Shown here in pieces: positions 20,124 to 33,178 of a stretch of DNA of 64,000 nt (position 1 is the stretch's first letter; each line of letters starts with the position of its first letter). A program made the translations under genes and the position numbers. The notes beneath the pieces are model-generated. The model worked only from the letters and a program-made list of their open reading frames with translations, was not told the DNA's origin and did no database searches. The stretch spans positions 372,001-436,000 of the forward strand of contig JAHRHY010000025.1 of the NCBI GenBank assembly GCA_019671135.1, in the 5' to 3' direction. The DNA comes from Linnemannia hyalina (lineage: Eukaryota; Mortierellomycota; Mortierellomycetes; Mortierellales; Mortierellaceae).

Positions 20124-23100
20124 ATGGAAACACCAGAACCGCCTCTTGGCCTGCTCGGAACAACCGCCACAACAGGGCCCACGGGCTTGCCCGAGGGTCT
20201 AGCAACACCCGTCCAAGGTGGCTCACTCGCTCGCAGGACATCCCAGAAGCGCCAGTCACTCACGGGACTCAAGTTCCTCAACGAGCTCCTCGATGACCAC
20301 GACCACTACCACGACAGCGACCCCACAAACGTACCGTAATACACATCTCTTTACACGCAATGAGTACTCGTCCATTCAACGAAACAGAACTGGACGTCGT
20401 CAGAACTGCAACGTGGCATCTCTTGGGCGCATACCAACAGAAGCAGATGACAACCAAAAAGTCTGACCCAACTACGCTCTGCACTTCACGCCTATGAACC
20501 CCATAGGTCACAAGCCCACTGTCACCAAAAGCTGAACAAGAAGCAGTACCGCTATCATTCCAAGATGATCTCGCCTTTGAGCAGGTCGGAGGTAACGCTC
20601 TTCTCAATTGGCACCAACTGGTTGATCGTTGTAGCAGTTTATCGCTTCAAGCACCATTGCTAACACTTCTGCCTTCTGATCTGCAAACATCATGTAGATC
20701 GCATTTCAGAGTTCCAGGAAGACGAGTTTGTGAAGCAAGCGCTGGCCAAAGTTAGTCTTATATTCTCCTCACTGCCCTTTTGCTACGCTAATTGACACCC
20801 CGAACATTAATCGAATCTTTTGAACGTCACTATGAAACTTCTAGGGAATGGATCTTCGGGAGTATGCACACCACATCGAAAGCGAGCTGGATATCGTTGG
20901 ACAGGATCATGAGGACGACTGTAAGCAATTGTGGCGAGGACCTGAGGAAGCAATTGACCCTTGCAGACTTCAAGTTGAAACGCTAGAGATTGGCTGACAC
21001 GATATCCTCGACTTTTCACCTACCCTTTTAGACGTTCATCAGAGCCAAGCGTTCGTGGATCTTCATGGCCAGATCAAGTCGTGCGATGAAATCCTGGAAA
21101 CCATGGAGAACCTTCTCAGCATCTTTCAGACAGACCTGGGCAACATCTCGACCGAAATTCAGACCCTTCAGACAAAGTCGGTCAAGATGAGCGTTCAGCT
21201 CAAGAACAGGATGGCGGTTGAAAGCCAGTTGAACGAGTTACTGGAGGGCATTTTGGTCACCCCACAATTGATCCGCAAGATCTACGACGGCGAGGTCGAC
21301 GACACTTGGCTGGCGGCACTTGGAGACCTGAACAGCAAGATGTATCACGCCAAGGCACGGCAGGGCAGGCACATTCGCGCTTTGAAGGAGGTTGGACCTG
21401 AACTGGAGAGGCTACGTATCAAGGTGAGCTTACAGACATCAACTGCGACACGGACAAATGAGTATAGCCATCATCCAGAAGGAATTCATCAAAGTTCCTA
21501 ACAAAGTTGTACATGTGGTCAACTGATAGACCGTGGAAAAGATTCGGGAGTTCCTGCTCGCAAAAATTAAGTCGTTCAGGATACCCAACACCAATGTCCA
21601 AATCATGCAGCACTCTGTCCTTTTAAAGTATAAGGAGCTCAATCAGTTTGTGATGGAGAGGCACAGTGAGGTTGCCGCAGAGATCCGACAGACCTACGCC
21701 AACACCTTGCGGTGGTACTTTTCCAACCAATTTGAAAACTATGCTACCGGACTGGAGAAGCTGCAGGTACATATCCATGGCTTCGATCAGAGATGCACAC
21801 GTCGTTGCTTGATACTGCGTCCCAAATGACATTTACTTATCAAAGTCTATACTTTAACTTGAACCGTAGAGTGTGGTTGGAGACAAGCATGAGATGCTTT
21901 GCACAGATGAGAATGCCCGGAAAGGTACAGCCTCTTACACCCACTTGCCAATGTGGTTCAATTCTGGAAGCATGACAGAACAGGATACTAATCAATAATT
22001 TGAGCGGTAATTACTCTTAGGACTGTTCGGGACAACAAAGGCATTGCATCAAAAGACAAACGTTTTTGCTGTTGGATCGCGCTTGGATACGCTCAAGAAC
22101 CAAGATGCTGGTTTGATTTTGATCCACGTCGCCAATGAGAAGAACTCGGTATGTTCATTAGATATTTGTCGAAGCCCTCTTCGGACGATCCTACCTATTT
22201 GTATGATAATGTTTATTAACAATTATATTCACTCCTTGCTGCTGCCATAATAGAAATACCCATATGAGGCTCTGTTCAGGAGTTTCAACCTGGCGCTGAT
22301 CGACAATGCCAGTTCAGAGTACCTCTTCTTGGTGGAATACTTTTCAAAGCGGTCGCAACCGGACATCAACGGGATTCAGGCAGTGTTCTCTCAGATCTTT
22401 GAACCCACACTAAAGCTTGGGTTGGCCAACGTCAAGGAGTATGCTGATGCAAGTTTTGACGCAATCGGAATCTTACTGTGTCTGAGGATCAACCACCAGC
22501 TGGCCAAGGAACTGGAGCGGAGGAGGATCCCGATGCTTGACAAGTACGGAGATGCGATCCATATGGCACTATGGCCGCGGTTCCAGATTGTTGTGGATAT
22601 GCATATTGAGAGCGTACGCAAGGCAAAGACCAAGATCAAGCCCAAGAATGTCCATCCTCACTGGGTATGTACACTTTTTGACTGGCGGCAGTGGGCAAAT
22701 TCGTCTGAGCGCAATGATTCTCGAATGTATTGCTAACCATTCCGCCATTGTTGGCCTCACTGTATTAGATTGCAAGGCGATATGGAGAATTTGCGAGCTC
22801 ACTGCTAATGCTGAACGACGAACAAACGGATGTTATGCCAAGGTACGACATATTTGCGTTTGAGTAAGGCGGTGTAGTCGTGTGTCTGGTACGAGGACAT
22901 CATACTAACCAACAATTGTTCGATTCACATAGGTTGGCGTTGTTGAGGCTTGAGACAAGTTCGTTGTTTGAGATCATGTCCAAGACATTCCCAGATACCA
23001 AGAGCCGGCTCATTTTCTTGATCAACACCTTCGACCTCGTCCTCACACTCCTGGCTGTAAGTGGTCGACCGGTGAACTGTCTGTTGTTCCCTCCTTGATG

Positions 23101-23796
23101 GCTTCATTTCATTGACTGTTGCTAACGCTAATAACATGCGCTTTGATCTCTTATCTCTAGGATGTTCGGACAAGTGGCGCGGAAGTAGAGACCGATCACT
23201 GGAAGCAGGCTCTTCACCAGTCAATTGCCCTGTTTGTTGAAGAGGAGCTCAAGCCTTACTTTGGCGAACTCATTTCTTTCATCCGCATGGTCGAAATCGC
23301 AGGTGGCGTATCAAAAGTCCAGCTCGGTAAGGCTACTACCCCCCTTGTGAACATACTTAAAAGGGGGATCGCACACTTCTTGTGCTACTTCATGGGTCAG
23401 CATCCTAACATCACTGGGATTTTTTTTTTCTCTTTATGATTTGTGTCAAAACTAGACCACTTTGAGAGGGCGTCGTATGGATTCAGCAACACTTGGCGTC
23501 AATCTCTGCTATCGATCAACACCAGTGTGATCCAACACTTTTCGAGTTTCAAAAACGGCACGTTGGTCCTCCACCAGGTCCTGGGCCAATTGATCGTCTA
23601 CTATACCCGATTCCACAGTCTGTTGGACGAAAAGCTACAGGAACTTGGAGGGGCAAGTGCAGGGCAAGCTGGAGGTGGTGGGAATGGACAGAATACGGCC
23701 ATGGCAACAAGTACGAGGGGGTGGTCGCATCAGCCTGTGGGGATCCAGACTGTTATGGTCGAAGTGAAAAAGTTCCGCTCCAACTTTTTGCCTTAG
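20124..23796 (+). CDS. VPS52: Vps52, subunit of the GARP/EARP tethering complex
   Basis: Thirteen exons, all GT-AG and phase-consistent: 20124-20330, 20507-20591, 20698-20750, 20845-20920, 21032-21423, 21530-21766, 21870-21924, 22021-22148, 22254-22664, 22769-22842, 22933-23056, 23161-23326, 23456-23796. They give 782 residues. The N-terminal part has the family core: FQEDEFVKQALAKGMDLREY, then DLHGQIKSCDEILETMENLL and STEIQTLQTKSVKMSVQLKN, a coiled coil. The middle and end keep RRRIPMLDKYGDAIHMALWP and VIQHFSSFKNGTLVLHQVL. Vps52 works with Vps51, Vps53 and Vps54 to tether endosome-derived vesicles at the trans-Golgi network. The first 69 residues, rich in Gly/Thr/Pro, look unstructured. Confidence 0.95.
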
Positions 23797-23935
23797 CCCT
23801 ATTCAAATCAAAACCACACACACATAAAATATGGTTCTTTTTTGGACACACTCTTCGATATAGATGATGAATACTTTTTTTTTAATGCTGTGGTTGGGTA
23901 TATGTAGATGGTAAGATCTCGCTACACTCCTAATA

Positions 23936-26856
23936 CTAAAGGTTCTCGTGCCGCCGATGCACAATAGCAAGGCCAGGTCGGGTCTGCTCCGTAAAGACAG
24001 CAAAGTCATCCGGTTTCCGCATACTGGTCACATACAACTTCTCCAGGAGCCTGAACCGTTGGATCAGCTCTCGGTCCATATCTGCAGTCGACACTTCCAG
24101 GTCCCATTCAAAGGCGACATGCAGTTCTTCCAGGAACGGTGTCTCTAACTTTGGTGTTGTTGCTACTGCTGGGCCCGTCGTCGGCGCAGTCGCTGATGAC
24201 AATACAGGTGCTGCTGGCGTTGGCACGGGTGTGGGTGTTGGGGTCTCGGCCGGTTTTGTTGTTTCAGTTGCTGGCAGAGCTCCGAGTGTATTCCTGCATG
24301 GTTGTTCAGCTGTCGATGATGGTGAAGGCACCTGGATTGACCAAGCGCCCTCAGAAGTCTCAAAACTCCCAACCTGGTGCTTCTCCTCCTTCACACGCCC
24401 CTCCCCCTCTTCCGTCATCGTCATCGTCGTTGGCGGCGGCGTCAATTCCTTATCCTTGCCTTCAGAGATACTACACGTTTTACTACTGCAACACACAATC
24501 TCACCGACGGGCTGACGACCAAGGTGCTGGAAGAGGCAGTACCCCTTGACAAGTTGGTCAATTTTGAGGACGCGGAGACGAGGCAACTTCTGTAGGATTT
24601 CGTTCCAGGTCTTGATGACATTCGATCTCATGGCAAAGGTGCCTCGGAAGTTCCCTTCGTCGCCAATATGCAGACTCGTCAATGTTGACCCGAATGATAA
24701 AACACCAGGCTAAAAAATGGAACGAAGTTTGTTCGATAGGAAAATGATAAAAAAAAACCCCCCTCGAATTGTCAATAACCTTAACATCATACACTTCAAA
24801 GAACAAGAAATTGCAGCGCTAATTAAGTGCAAGTGTTTACCTTTTGAACATAGAGATGTTGAACTTTGGACAATGACGGAACCTCATTGGTCTGAATCTC
24901 ATCCCAGGACAGGTATGTCTGGATCTCGTCCAACGACATGTAAGCGCCGCTGACAGAATGCGCCCAACGTTTCAAGAACCGCCCTTCTGCCTTGCACACA
25001 GACACCAACGAACTCAGCGTCTCAATCTTCAACGACATGTCATAGATCTCGATCGACGTCAGGTAGGGTCTGTGGGCAACCAGGTCCAAGTTGAACAACA
25101 GGATCTCGTATCCCTGACGCGCCGTCAACTTGAGATGTCGCAGTTCTGGGAACGGCACTCTGGGTAATACAGGTGCTGGAGAATGGGCGGTACTTGATGA
25201 AGAGTGACTGACTTGACTTGACGAGATCCCGGTCGCGATGCTGACACTCACAGCATTGGATGCGGGTGAAACAAAGGAGGTGACAGAGGCAGTTGCCGGG
25301 CCCAGGTGGGGTGAAGCAGGCATCGACGGGTCTGGCTCAAAGACCTGGAACCAATTGCTCCGACACCGGTTCAACTCCAGGGATGTCAGCCCTGGGAAGA
25401 CTCTGTTGATCTCCTGCATTGTTGCGGCAGGACAATCACAGATACTGAGCGACAGAGACTGGATATGGGGGAAAACCCCTTGCTGTGGCTGGGGTTGCTT
25501 TGGCGCTGATACGAGACTTGAACTTGATGTGCCCGTGGTGGTAGTGTGCCAAGAGGTCAGTGTTGGATGGCCACCGTTGAGGAGAGCAGCGAATCCCTGA
25601 GGAGTACCCACGCCGCCTACGATACCACCGTCACCATTGTTGTCAGCGCCTCCTGTGAATTCGACGCCCGTCAGAGAGAGGCGGCGCAGGCAGGGAAGAA
25701 CATCCAGCGCAGCCTTCAGAGCCTTCCATTCAATTGGGTTGATATCCGGCACACGATGCTTGATGTCCAACGACTGTAGCATCCCACAACCCGCTCCCCT
25801 TTGTCGCCCTTGAGTAGCACATCCGGTCCCGTCAATCCTGCTGGAAGTCGACGTTCCCGTAAGCGTCCCCAGAAACTCGGTCAAGTCTACGGTGGTATAA
25901 AAGGCAACCGACAGAGACCTGAGACGCGGCGAGTTATGCAGGAGGTCCTCAAAGACGCTGAGCTCCTTGTTCCAGCGGGTGATGGAGAGGGTGTGGATGT
26001 TGGGGCATTGTCGCATAATGGGGATGAGTCGTTCGAGGTTGTCGAGCGAGTCCGTCGTGAGGGTCTCGACAAGGTTTCCGTAAGTGTGCCCCTCCTCGTA
26101 TCCGTATCCGTTTCCGGCCTTCTTGGGCGCAAGCTTAAGCGCTTCGACTTTTTCTTCTTGTTCGTCTACTTCTTGCTTTTGTTGAGGGCGAAGGCTTGAT
26201 TTCTGGATAGCAAGCGATGCAACAGTCTCAGTCACAGTCTCAGTCGTTGTTGCCGATGTCGCATTCGATGATGTTGCTATTATCGTTGCGGTCGTCGTAG
26301 TTGTATCATCTGTGCCGCTGACCGGTGTGCGCTGCTTGACCTCGCCCTCGTCACAAGTCTCCGCCTTGTCAGTGGTCTTGCTCGCAGTAGAGGCCGTGGT
26401 GACAGTAGCAGCAGTAGTAGCAGCAGTGTCAGCAACAACCAGGTCCTTAAGTGTCGGAAAAGAAGTCCAGGACTCGGTAGACTCTCGATGAAGGTGAAGC
26501 CGAAGGTGCGGTCTGTAAGCGATATAGAGCGCTCTCGAGACCAGGCGGAGTTGACTGATGTAGATTGGGCGCAAGTAGACGGCGATGTCGTCCGCTAGTT
26601 CGGGGATCTGGAAGACCCTATTGGCAGACGAGAGTGAGACCATAGCATGGGTCAACACTGTCTCTGTCTGCGGTTGATGCTGTTGTGGGTCAACGGGTGT
26701 GGTAGGGGTGGTGGTGGCAGGTGGTTGCGGCGGTTGCGGTGGTGGGCTAAGGAAGAGTTTGACGGTTGCCATGGTATTGCTCTCGTTGACAGTTGAAGTG
26801 GTTGTCCCTGTGTTGGGAGTTCCGACTATTGTCGCAGGGTTGTCAGCCAGGAGCAT
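23936..26856 (-). CDS. Large F-box/LRR-like protein
   Basis: Two exons, 26856-24841 and 24709-23936, join at phase 0 to 929 residues. A Pro/Thr/Gln-rich N-terminus leads to an F-box-like helical segment around residues 80-120 (FQIPELADDIAVYL, then LRLVSRALYIAY). Long Thr/Ala/Ser-rich linkers alternate with leucine-rich segments such as LERLIPIMRQCPNIHTLSIT, LRSLSVAFYTTVDLTEFL and HIQSLSLSICD; the C-terminus has LPRLRVLKIDQL and RFRLLEKLYVTSM. This fits the very large F-box/LRR families of Mortierella-type fungi, with a likely role in substrate choice by SCF ligases. The F-box match is weaker than in the other copies, so the Skp1 link is inference. Its 3' end is about 140 bp from the Vps52 stop (tail to tail). 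Confidence 0.8.
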
Positions 26857-28676
26857 CGGTGAATGCGAAGAAGCGAGAGACAGTTGGGTGAATGAGCGAA
26901 AGGATTTCGATGAGGAGTAGGGGAGAAGAGTGAACGGACACCTCAGGTTGAATCAGGTACGGCGAAGGGAGGTGAAAAGGAGAGAATGATCAAGGAAGGG
27001 AAGAGGGCGAAGGAGAAAAGGAAGGCTGACCAGCAAGAAGGCAAAAGCAGACAAACAAAGCAAGCACACTGTTAACAGGAGGACAGGCGACCAATGGCTG
27101 GAAAGATGACCCATGCTGTCTGTGCGCGCAATATTGGGTTGCTGCTTCTGATGCTTGATGTTCCCGTGATCACCACATCAAGAACTGCACATGCAACGCA
27201 AGGATACAACGCATACACAAAACACATACACATACACACTCCCTCTCTTTCAAAGAAGGGATGAAGGGGGTAACGCGCCCATGGTCATCGTCCACATTCA
27301 GTTGCAATCTCTTCTTTTTGTGGCTATCAGACGATATGCTGCTATTGATGTTGTCTCTCTACATCCTTAAAGAGATATGAACTCAAAAAATGTGGATGGA
27401 TGGCCTGCCGAAGCCGAACAAAAAGTGAGTGTACAAAACGGTCTTTCACACAGATATCAGCCAGAATAAGGTAGCTCCTCACACAACTCATCGTGCAAAT
27501 GAACATTGGAGAAGAGGCAAGCTAAGAGAAGGAAGGGAAGGGGGTTGAAGAGGAGGAAGACACAGCAATACACTCTGTGGGTGATCTTTTCTTTGCTTTT
27601 TCCTTTCTTTCAAGGAGTTGGAATATCATCTTCTTACTATGGCATTAATGTAATCATTGGTTAGTGTGGGTGGTAGTGCACTGCAAAAAACCGATCAAGG
27701 GACAACAGTAGATCAACTGGACTTATGGAAGGACAACTGTACCCCCTGTTGGCCAATGGTCAAAGATGAAAGGGGAGAGAGATTAAGGGGGACGATATCG
27801 TCTGAAAGAAAGAAGCTTATTGTAATCACATGACATTCGGCGAATGACAGTAGGCGCGACGCGTCAGCGAATAATCAGTCACAAATCAGGCCAAGGCTGT
27901 GTGTGACAAATGCGAAATGGATCTTGCCAGAAGGAAAATCGACGCCTGGGCAGGAGCAATTGAAAATAATAGGGATCGATGCCATCATTTGGGAGCCGAC
28001 TGAACTGTATTTGTATACTTACACAGGGCTGGGATCTCGCAAAGAGCCGCAGTATCTTTTTCATGGTTCATTCATTCCTTGTCGTCGTTGGCGCTGTTGC
28101 TGTTACTGTTGCTGTTGGTGGCAAAGCATAATGCAGGATGAAAAACAAACGACACACAAAATCATAAAAGGGACAGCACTTCGCCACGAAAAAAAAGGAA
28201 AAAGAAGGTATAAAAAAACTGTCTCGTCTGCTACGTTGATTGAGCAACCTGTTTTCCTCAGGAGTGACGCCAAGTGTCCCCAGTGAGTGAGAAGACAAAA
28301 AGAAAAGGCTCGATTCGGATGCGATCGGTACGTGTTGTGCATCTACGGGTCACTTGTGAGTGGTCCCTTACACTCTGCGCCGCACTTTCCCCCGCAGAAA
28401 AATGATTTAATTGATGCGTTTGTTGGGTCGATTTCACTTCTTTCTCCTCTTTCTCTTTTCTTCCTCACACCTTTGTCCTTTTACTTCTTCTTCTTCACCC
28501 TCAACATCCAACTTTCTCATCCTTCTTCCTTCACCCTCCAACCTACTCCTACACCCACACACATTCACATTCACCCCCAACACATTACATTCCCTTCTTT
28601 CATCTTCCCATCCTCCCGACCAGCCTACTCCCCAAGCTACAATCAAGAAGTCTAATAAAAGTCGACTCTGTCCCCT
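26857..28676. promoter_or_regulatory. 1.8-kb divergent intergenic region
   Basis: Lies between the start codons of the F-box/LRR gene (-) and the bZIP gene (+), so it contains both promoters. A long pyrimidine tract (about 28430-28625) precedes the bZIP ATG. No convincing coding exon was found. Small open stretches at 27879-28300 have no domain or splice support. Confidence 0.5.
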
Positions 28677-31143
28677 ATGGCCGACAATACCCCAACGTCA
28701 GAGGGCAACATTATCCCTGACAGCAGCTCGATGAACGACAGCAATGCCATGTTTGGTGACTTTTTTGAGCTCGACCTCCTCGACCCTGCTGATTCCAACT
28801 CGGACCTGTTCTCGTTCCTCCTCAACAACGAAGACTTCAACGCCGTGACCAACAGCCCCTCAAGCCTCTCCACCGACTCGCTCCTCGACCTCTCGACCCT
28901 CGACGGCCTTAACAACCTCGAGAACCTGCCTTTGCTGCAGAGCTTCCCAAGCCAAGAGAACACCCCAGCAAAAGAGTCACTCCAGGCAGAGGAACAAGAC
29001 CTCCGCTTCTTGCTTGCCCATAACCTGCAGCAACAGCAAGAACAACAGGCCCAGGTACAGGCGCAAGTCACCTCGACCACTGCCTCTATCGACAACAGCT
29101 CCTTAGTTGCCGAGCTGACCACCCCTGCCGGGCTCACTGCCTCTCCTCAGAACCTTGCTACCCCTGCTGCGTCCCCTGCCACCCCCACCATAAAGGCCCC
29201 CGAGGCATCCATCTCGGCCGCCGCTGCTACTGCGCAAAGTAAGTCGTCATATGAAGCATTTCACAGCAGCGCTATCTTTTTTTATCCATTATTACGAAGT
29301 GATCGCCAAGAGATTCTAACAAGGTTGATTTAATTTGCCACCATCTTTTCATTTGATAGTCGCCATTCTTCTGGACTCTTCAAAATCAACCGCAGTTGCC
29401 GCTGCTGCGCCCACACCATCAGCACCAGCATCTATTAAGGCACCTACAACGGCATCATTGCCAACACTCTCACAGACACCGTCCCCAAAGAAGCGATCTA
29501 GCCCAGAGCCATCAGCAGCCTCACGGAAGAAGGCCAAGGTCGAGGCTTCACCAGCCCCTGCACTCACACCCATCAGCGCCAAGGCACCTCCAACATTGGC
29601 TAGTTTAACCTCGACCACCAACACCACCCTTTCGGCAGCAACCCTTCAGTTCTTGCTTCAGCAGCAGATGCAGACTCCATTGGTCCCTCAACTGTTCACT
29701 GGAAAGCTTACACGGGAGGAAATCGAGGAGACTCTGGCCCGTTTGTTGGAGTCGACCAAGTATTTGATTGAGGCAACCAAGGAAGCTGAGGATAAGGACG
29801 AGAACATGGACTCGGACGGAGAGGAATCGGATTCCGCAGAGAGTAGCGAACCAGGACAGACACACGGTCTCAAGACCCAACCCGGCATCAAGACCGACGA
29901 CATTCCCTCCTCGAGGGACTTGAAAAAGATGACCTCAAAGGAACGGCGACAACTCCGCAACAAGATCTCTGCCAGGAACTTCCGTGTCCGGAGAAAGGGT
30001 GCGTAATTTATCTATCTTCGCCACATGGCTTCACCTTAAAATATCCAGGAGCCAAGTTGAAGGTCGGCTAACATCCATTCATTTTTATTGTTCTTTCCTA
30101 TCACAGAATACATCAGCACATTGGAAGGGCAGGTTGAGCAGCACAAGACAGAGGCACGGCATTTGCGGGAGGCAGTGACCTTTATTCAGGCAGAGAATCA
30201 GCGACTCAAGGAAGAACTGGAGGCGAGCAAGCGTCAATTGGCCCAGGCGACCATCACCCGCGCAGCATCGACGGCTACTCCTCAGCAACTCTTGTTGTCT
30301 CCCTCACCATCTCTTTCGAGCGAGAGCCAATCACTGTTGACGTCGCTCCTCACCCGTAATGCCATCAATCCCAACGCCAGCAACGCCAAGAACATCACAT
30401 TAACCATGCCTCGACCCCAGTCACCCATCTTCAAGCCTAACTTGAACAAGGATGTTCCCAACTCGTCCTCTGTCAGCGGCAAGTCCTGGAAAGACGAGAG
30501 TCCCGTCTTTATTCATACCACGCTCATCCCCGAGATTCGTCTGGCTGAGAATCTTCAGTTTGGTCCCAAGCCTCTCGGATCTAAGGAGGACGACATGTCA
30601 GATCGGCCTTGGATGTGCATGGAGTCACCCTCCAAGAAGCCCTCGACACTGGAGAAGAACCCCTTGCTGATGTCCGGTGTCATCTATGAGCTCATGCAGA
30701 CCATTGCATCTACCGGTCTCAGCAACGCAGAGCTGACCCTAAACAAGCCGGATTCGACAACAACAGCGACTGCAACTCAGGAGGAAGAGAGCAAGGCAAT
30801 GACCCAGGACTATGAGAGCGACAGGCGAATGGGTGAGGCCCTTGAATGGAAGATGCAGATGGACCTTATAAAGGAGGTACAGGCAGTGCAGGCTCTGGCA
30901 GCCCGTCGCCTGGATGTCGATCAGGATATCGACAATGAATTGTCTCAAGAGGACCTCATGCGCATGTTTGCTCATTTGAACGGCGCCACAGCCGCCTCTG
31001 CCGTTAACACGCCAACAGTGGAGGACCCCAACATGATGGAATGGCTTTATGAGTCGATGATGGCTGGCCTTGTCGAACTTGACTTGCAGAGCATCCAGGA
31101 CCGACAGACCTTCCTGCCCTTCTCTGAAGTCCAGTACGCCTAA
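28677..31143 (+). CDS. bZIP transcription factor (MeaB-like basic region)
   Basis: Exons 28677-29238, 29360-29998 and 30107-31143 join in phase to 745 residues. The N-terminal third is acidic and Ser/Leu-rich (DFFELDLLDPADSNSDLFSF), like an activation domain, followed by Ala/Pro/Thr and Gln-rich linkers. The basic region is KERRQLRNKISARNFRVRRK, with the N-x7-R signature at Asn388-Arg396, followed by EYISTLEGQVEQHKTEARHL and further heptads to about residue 450. The combination SKERRQLRNK-SAR-RRKEYI is close to the MeaB group of fungal bZIPs (nitrogen regulation in Aspergillus); equating function is inference. An intron splits the basic region exactly before Glu401. The long C-terminal part is unique and mildly acidic. 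Confidence 0.92.
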
Positions 31144-32436
31144 GCGCGCCTCTGTCTTCCACCCTCCTTTTGCAGATTACGCAGCAACCACCACTACTGT
31201 CCTGTGCACACTTCACCTAGTATATATCCGTCGCTCCCTTTTTATATCCCCTTTTGTAGATCATTTTTCTCTTTGCTTCTGTACATCTTCTCGCATCTGT
31301 AATATTTTCACCCCTCAAATAAACAATCGCAAATAATAACCCTCGTTGCGTTCGTTTGAACAACGGTTGTAATGGAAAAGAGATGGAATGTGGACGATAG
31401 AGAGGTTTTTGAGAAAGGAAGAAAAAGAAAAGGGAACGTGGGAGGTGAATGGGATGAAAAGGAAAGACGAAATAAAAAAAGTGGCACCTTTTCCTGGTTT
31501 GTGTGAGTGAGAGTACTGGTGACTATGTTTCTTATCATTCAACTCCTACAGCAAATATCGCGGCAGTCTTGCTACTTGGCACGTCTGTGCCCCGATCGAC
31601 ATCACCATTCTGCTGGCTCCCATCTTTTTCTGCGAGTGCGATCGACCTCTTTCCAGCCTTCTCAACAATACGCCGGGCCCAACTTGCTGAAAAATGTCCG
31701 CTCGAGGTTTCGCGGGGTAAAAGTCCTACATTGCTCGTGCTCTGGATCGTATGTGCTCGTTGTACCCCTCATCCTGAACAAAACATCTGCAGAGGACTCC
31801 TCGGGCTGCTTCTGCCGAGATGTCTGTGCAGTGTTGTAAACTCCCATGAAAGGCGATACTGGACCCGCCTTCTCTGTCTGCATCACCAGCGACACGACAA
31901 AAGTCGTCGTCAGTTCTCTGCCGCATTCGCTCGACAGCCTTCTTGCTGACCTCCTCAACTGCGACGGGAGGGGGGATCCAATAATTATAAACACGTCGCT
32001 CTTTCTTTCGATATCCTTGTCCATGCTCAAAACTGCGGCCGTTAACCGATTCGCTCTCCCGAAAGGTGACAAGGGGAAATTGTTAGTGACATGTTCAAAG
32101 AACAACACTTGCCACACGCACCGTATTTCATCAACAAAAAAAAAATCCAAAAAAAAAAAAGGGGGGAGTCGTCAATCTTAAAGGCAAGCCCATGGCGCCC
32201 ATGAGACAATCCATAATCCTCGCACAATAGAACCACCACTCGTCGCGACCGACAAGGAAAGGGTGCTGGACACAACCTACGCACCTCAGGCAATTGCCAT
32301 CTCGCATAGTGGCGTGTAAAAAAAATGCATGTGCGGGCGGTGTAAAAAGAAGGGGGGTGAAAAAGCACGTTTTCTCTTACAAAACCAATATAATGCCCTT
32401 AAGCTAATCAGCCGAAAGAAAAAAAAGAGAAAGAGA
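31144..32436. other. 3' UTR of the bZIP gene and featureless spacer
   Basis: AATAAA near 31318 probably ends the bZIP transcript. Beyond it, several open stretches on both strands (31503-32180) show no domain, start context or splice support. They could be a worn-out gene, but nothing recognisable remains. A-runs occur at 32142-32160. Confidence 0.4.
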
Positions 32437-32750
32437 TGTTGTTACTCAGTGGAGAGGATCGAAGGCCAGAGTTGTAGGACTGCTGTTAAGTCCTCAATTG
32501 GTACGGGGGGGGGGGGGGGGGTTGATAGTCAGGGGTAGTGATAATAGCGTCCTAAAGAATCACACGAAACGATACACTGCAGCGCGCCAGCGAAACTCTT
32601 GTCAATACTGCTCTCGTCCAAGAAGTGATGTGTAAAAGGACAAAGAGCAGACAAGAGGGCTCGGCGCACTACTAATACTATGTCTACTAAAGAATATGAC
32701 TGCTAACCAAAGGCATCGCCGCCACTGCCGAGCCACCACATCTTTTTGCA
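32437..32750. repeat. Stray copy of the palindromic element's outer end
   Basis: About 310 bp matching the outermost part of both arms of the element at 51.28-63.17 kb: it begins tgttactcag, contains cctcaattggtacgg and a run of 17 G at 32505-32521, then gcgccagcgaaactcttgtc, gcatcgccgccactgcc and ccaccacatctttttg. It is followed at once by the reverse-oriented 3' end of a 28S gene. It is either rDNA spacer that the element carries at its tips, or a truncated element copy inserted beside rDNA. Confidence 0.85.
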
Positions 32751-32777
32751 ACAATGTTGTTCTTTCGACCTTTCGAA

Positions 32778-33178
32778 CAAATCAGTAGAACAATGGGCTT
32801 AATCTCAGCAGATCGTAGCAACAGCTTCTCTACTGCTTACAATACCCCGTTCAATTAAAGTCGTCTGTAATGGATTTATCTCGTGCTATATTTGAAATTA
32901 ACATTAGTGAGAACATCACAAAGCCCGTCTGCTCTGCAAGATAACCCCACGTTGCAAGATTCAGGATCCGAAGATCTATTCGTATTCAACTAAAAATCGG
33001 AAAAGGCGGTAATCGTCGCGTTCTAGCGCGGGTTCTGACTTAGAGGCGCTCAGCCACAACCCAACGGATGATAGCTTCGGGCCATTGCCTGCTCAGGCAG
33101 GCCCAAATACCAATTATCCGAATGAACGGCTCCTCTCGTACTAAGTTCAATTCCTATTGCAACAACATTTCATCAGTA
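32778..33178 (-). rRNA. 28S rRNA 3'-terminal fragment (minus strand)
   Basis: Read on the minus strand from 33178, it begins cctactgatgaaatgttgtt, contains the sarcin-ricin loop (agtacgagagga), ttcattcggataattgg and cgcctctaagtcagaa, and ends with gggtattgtaagcagtagag, tctgctgagattaagcc and ctgatttgt at 32778. This is the normal last 400 or so bases of eukaryotic large-subunit rRNA. It carries changes at conserved positions, for example ggagcc where ggaac is usual after the sarcin-ricin loop, so it is a relic, not a working gene. Confidence 0.9.

Noticed and set aside
31503..32180. Several 100-160 residue open frames on both strands
   Set aside because: No recognisable motif, mutual overlap, and no good start context. 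A worn-out gene cannot be excluded but cannot be supported.
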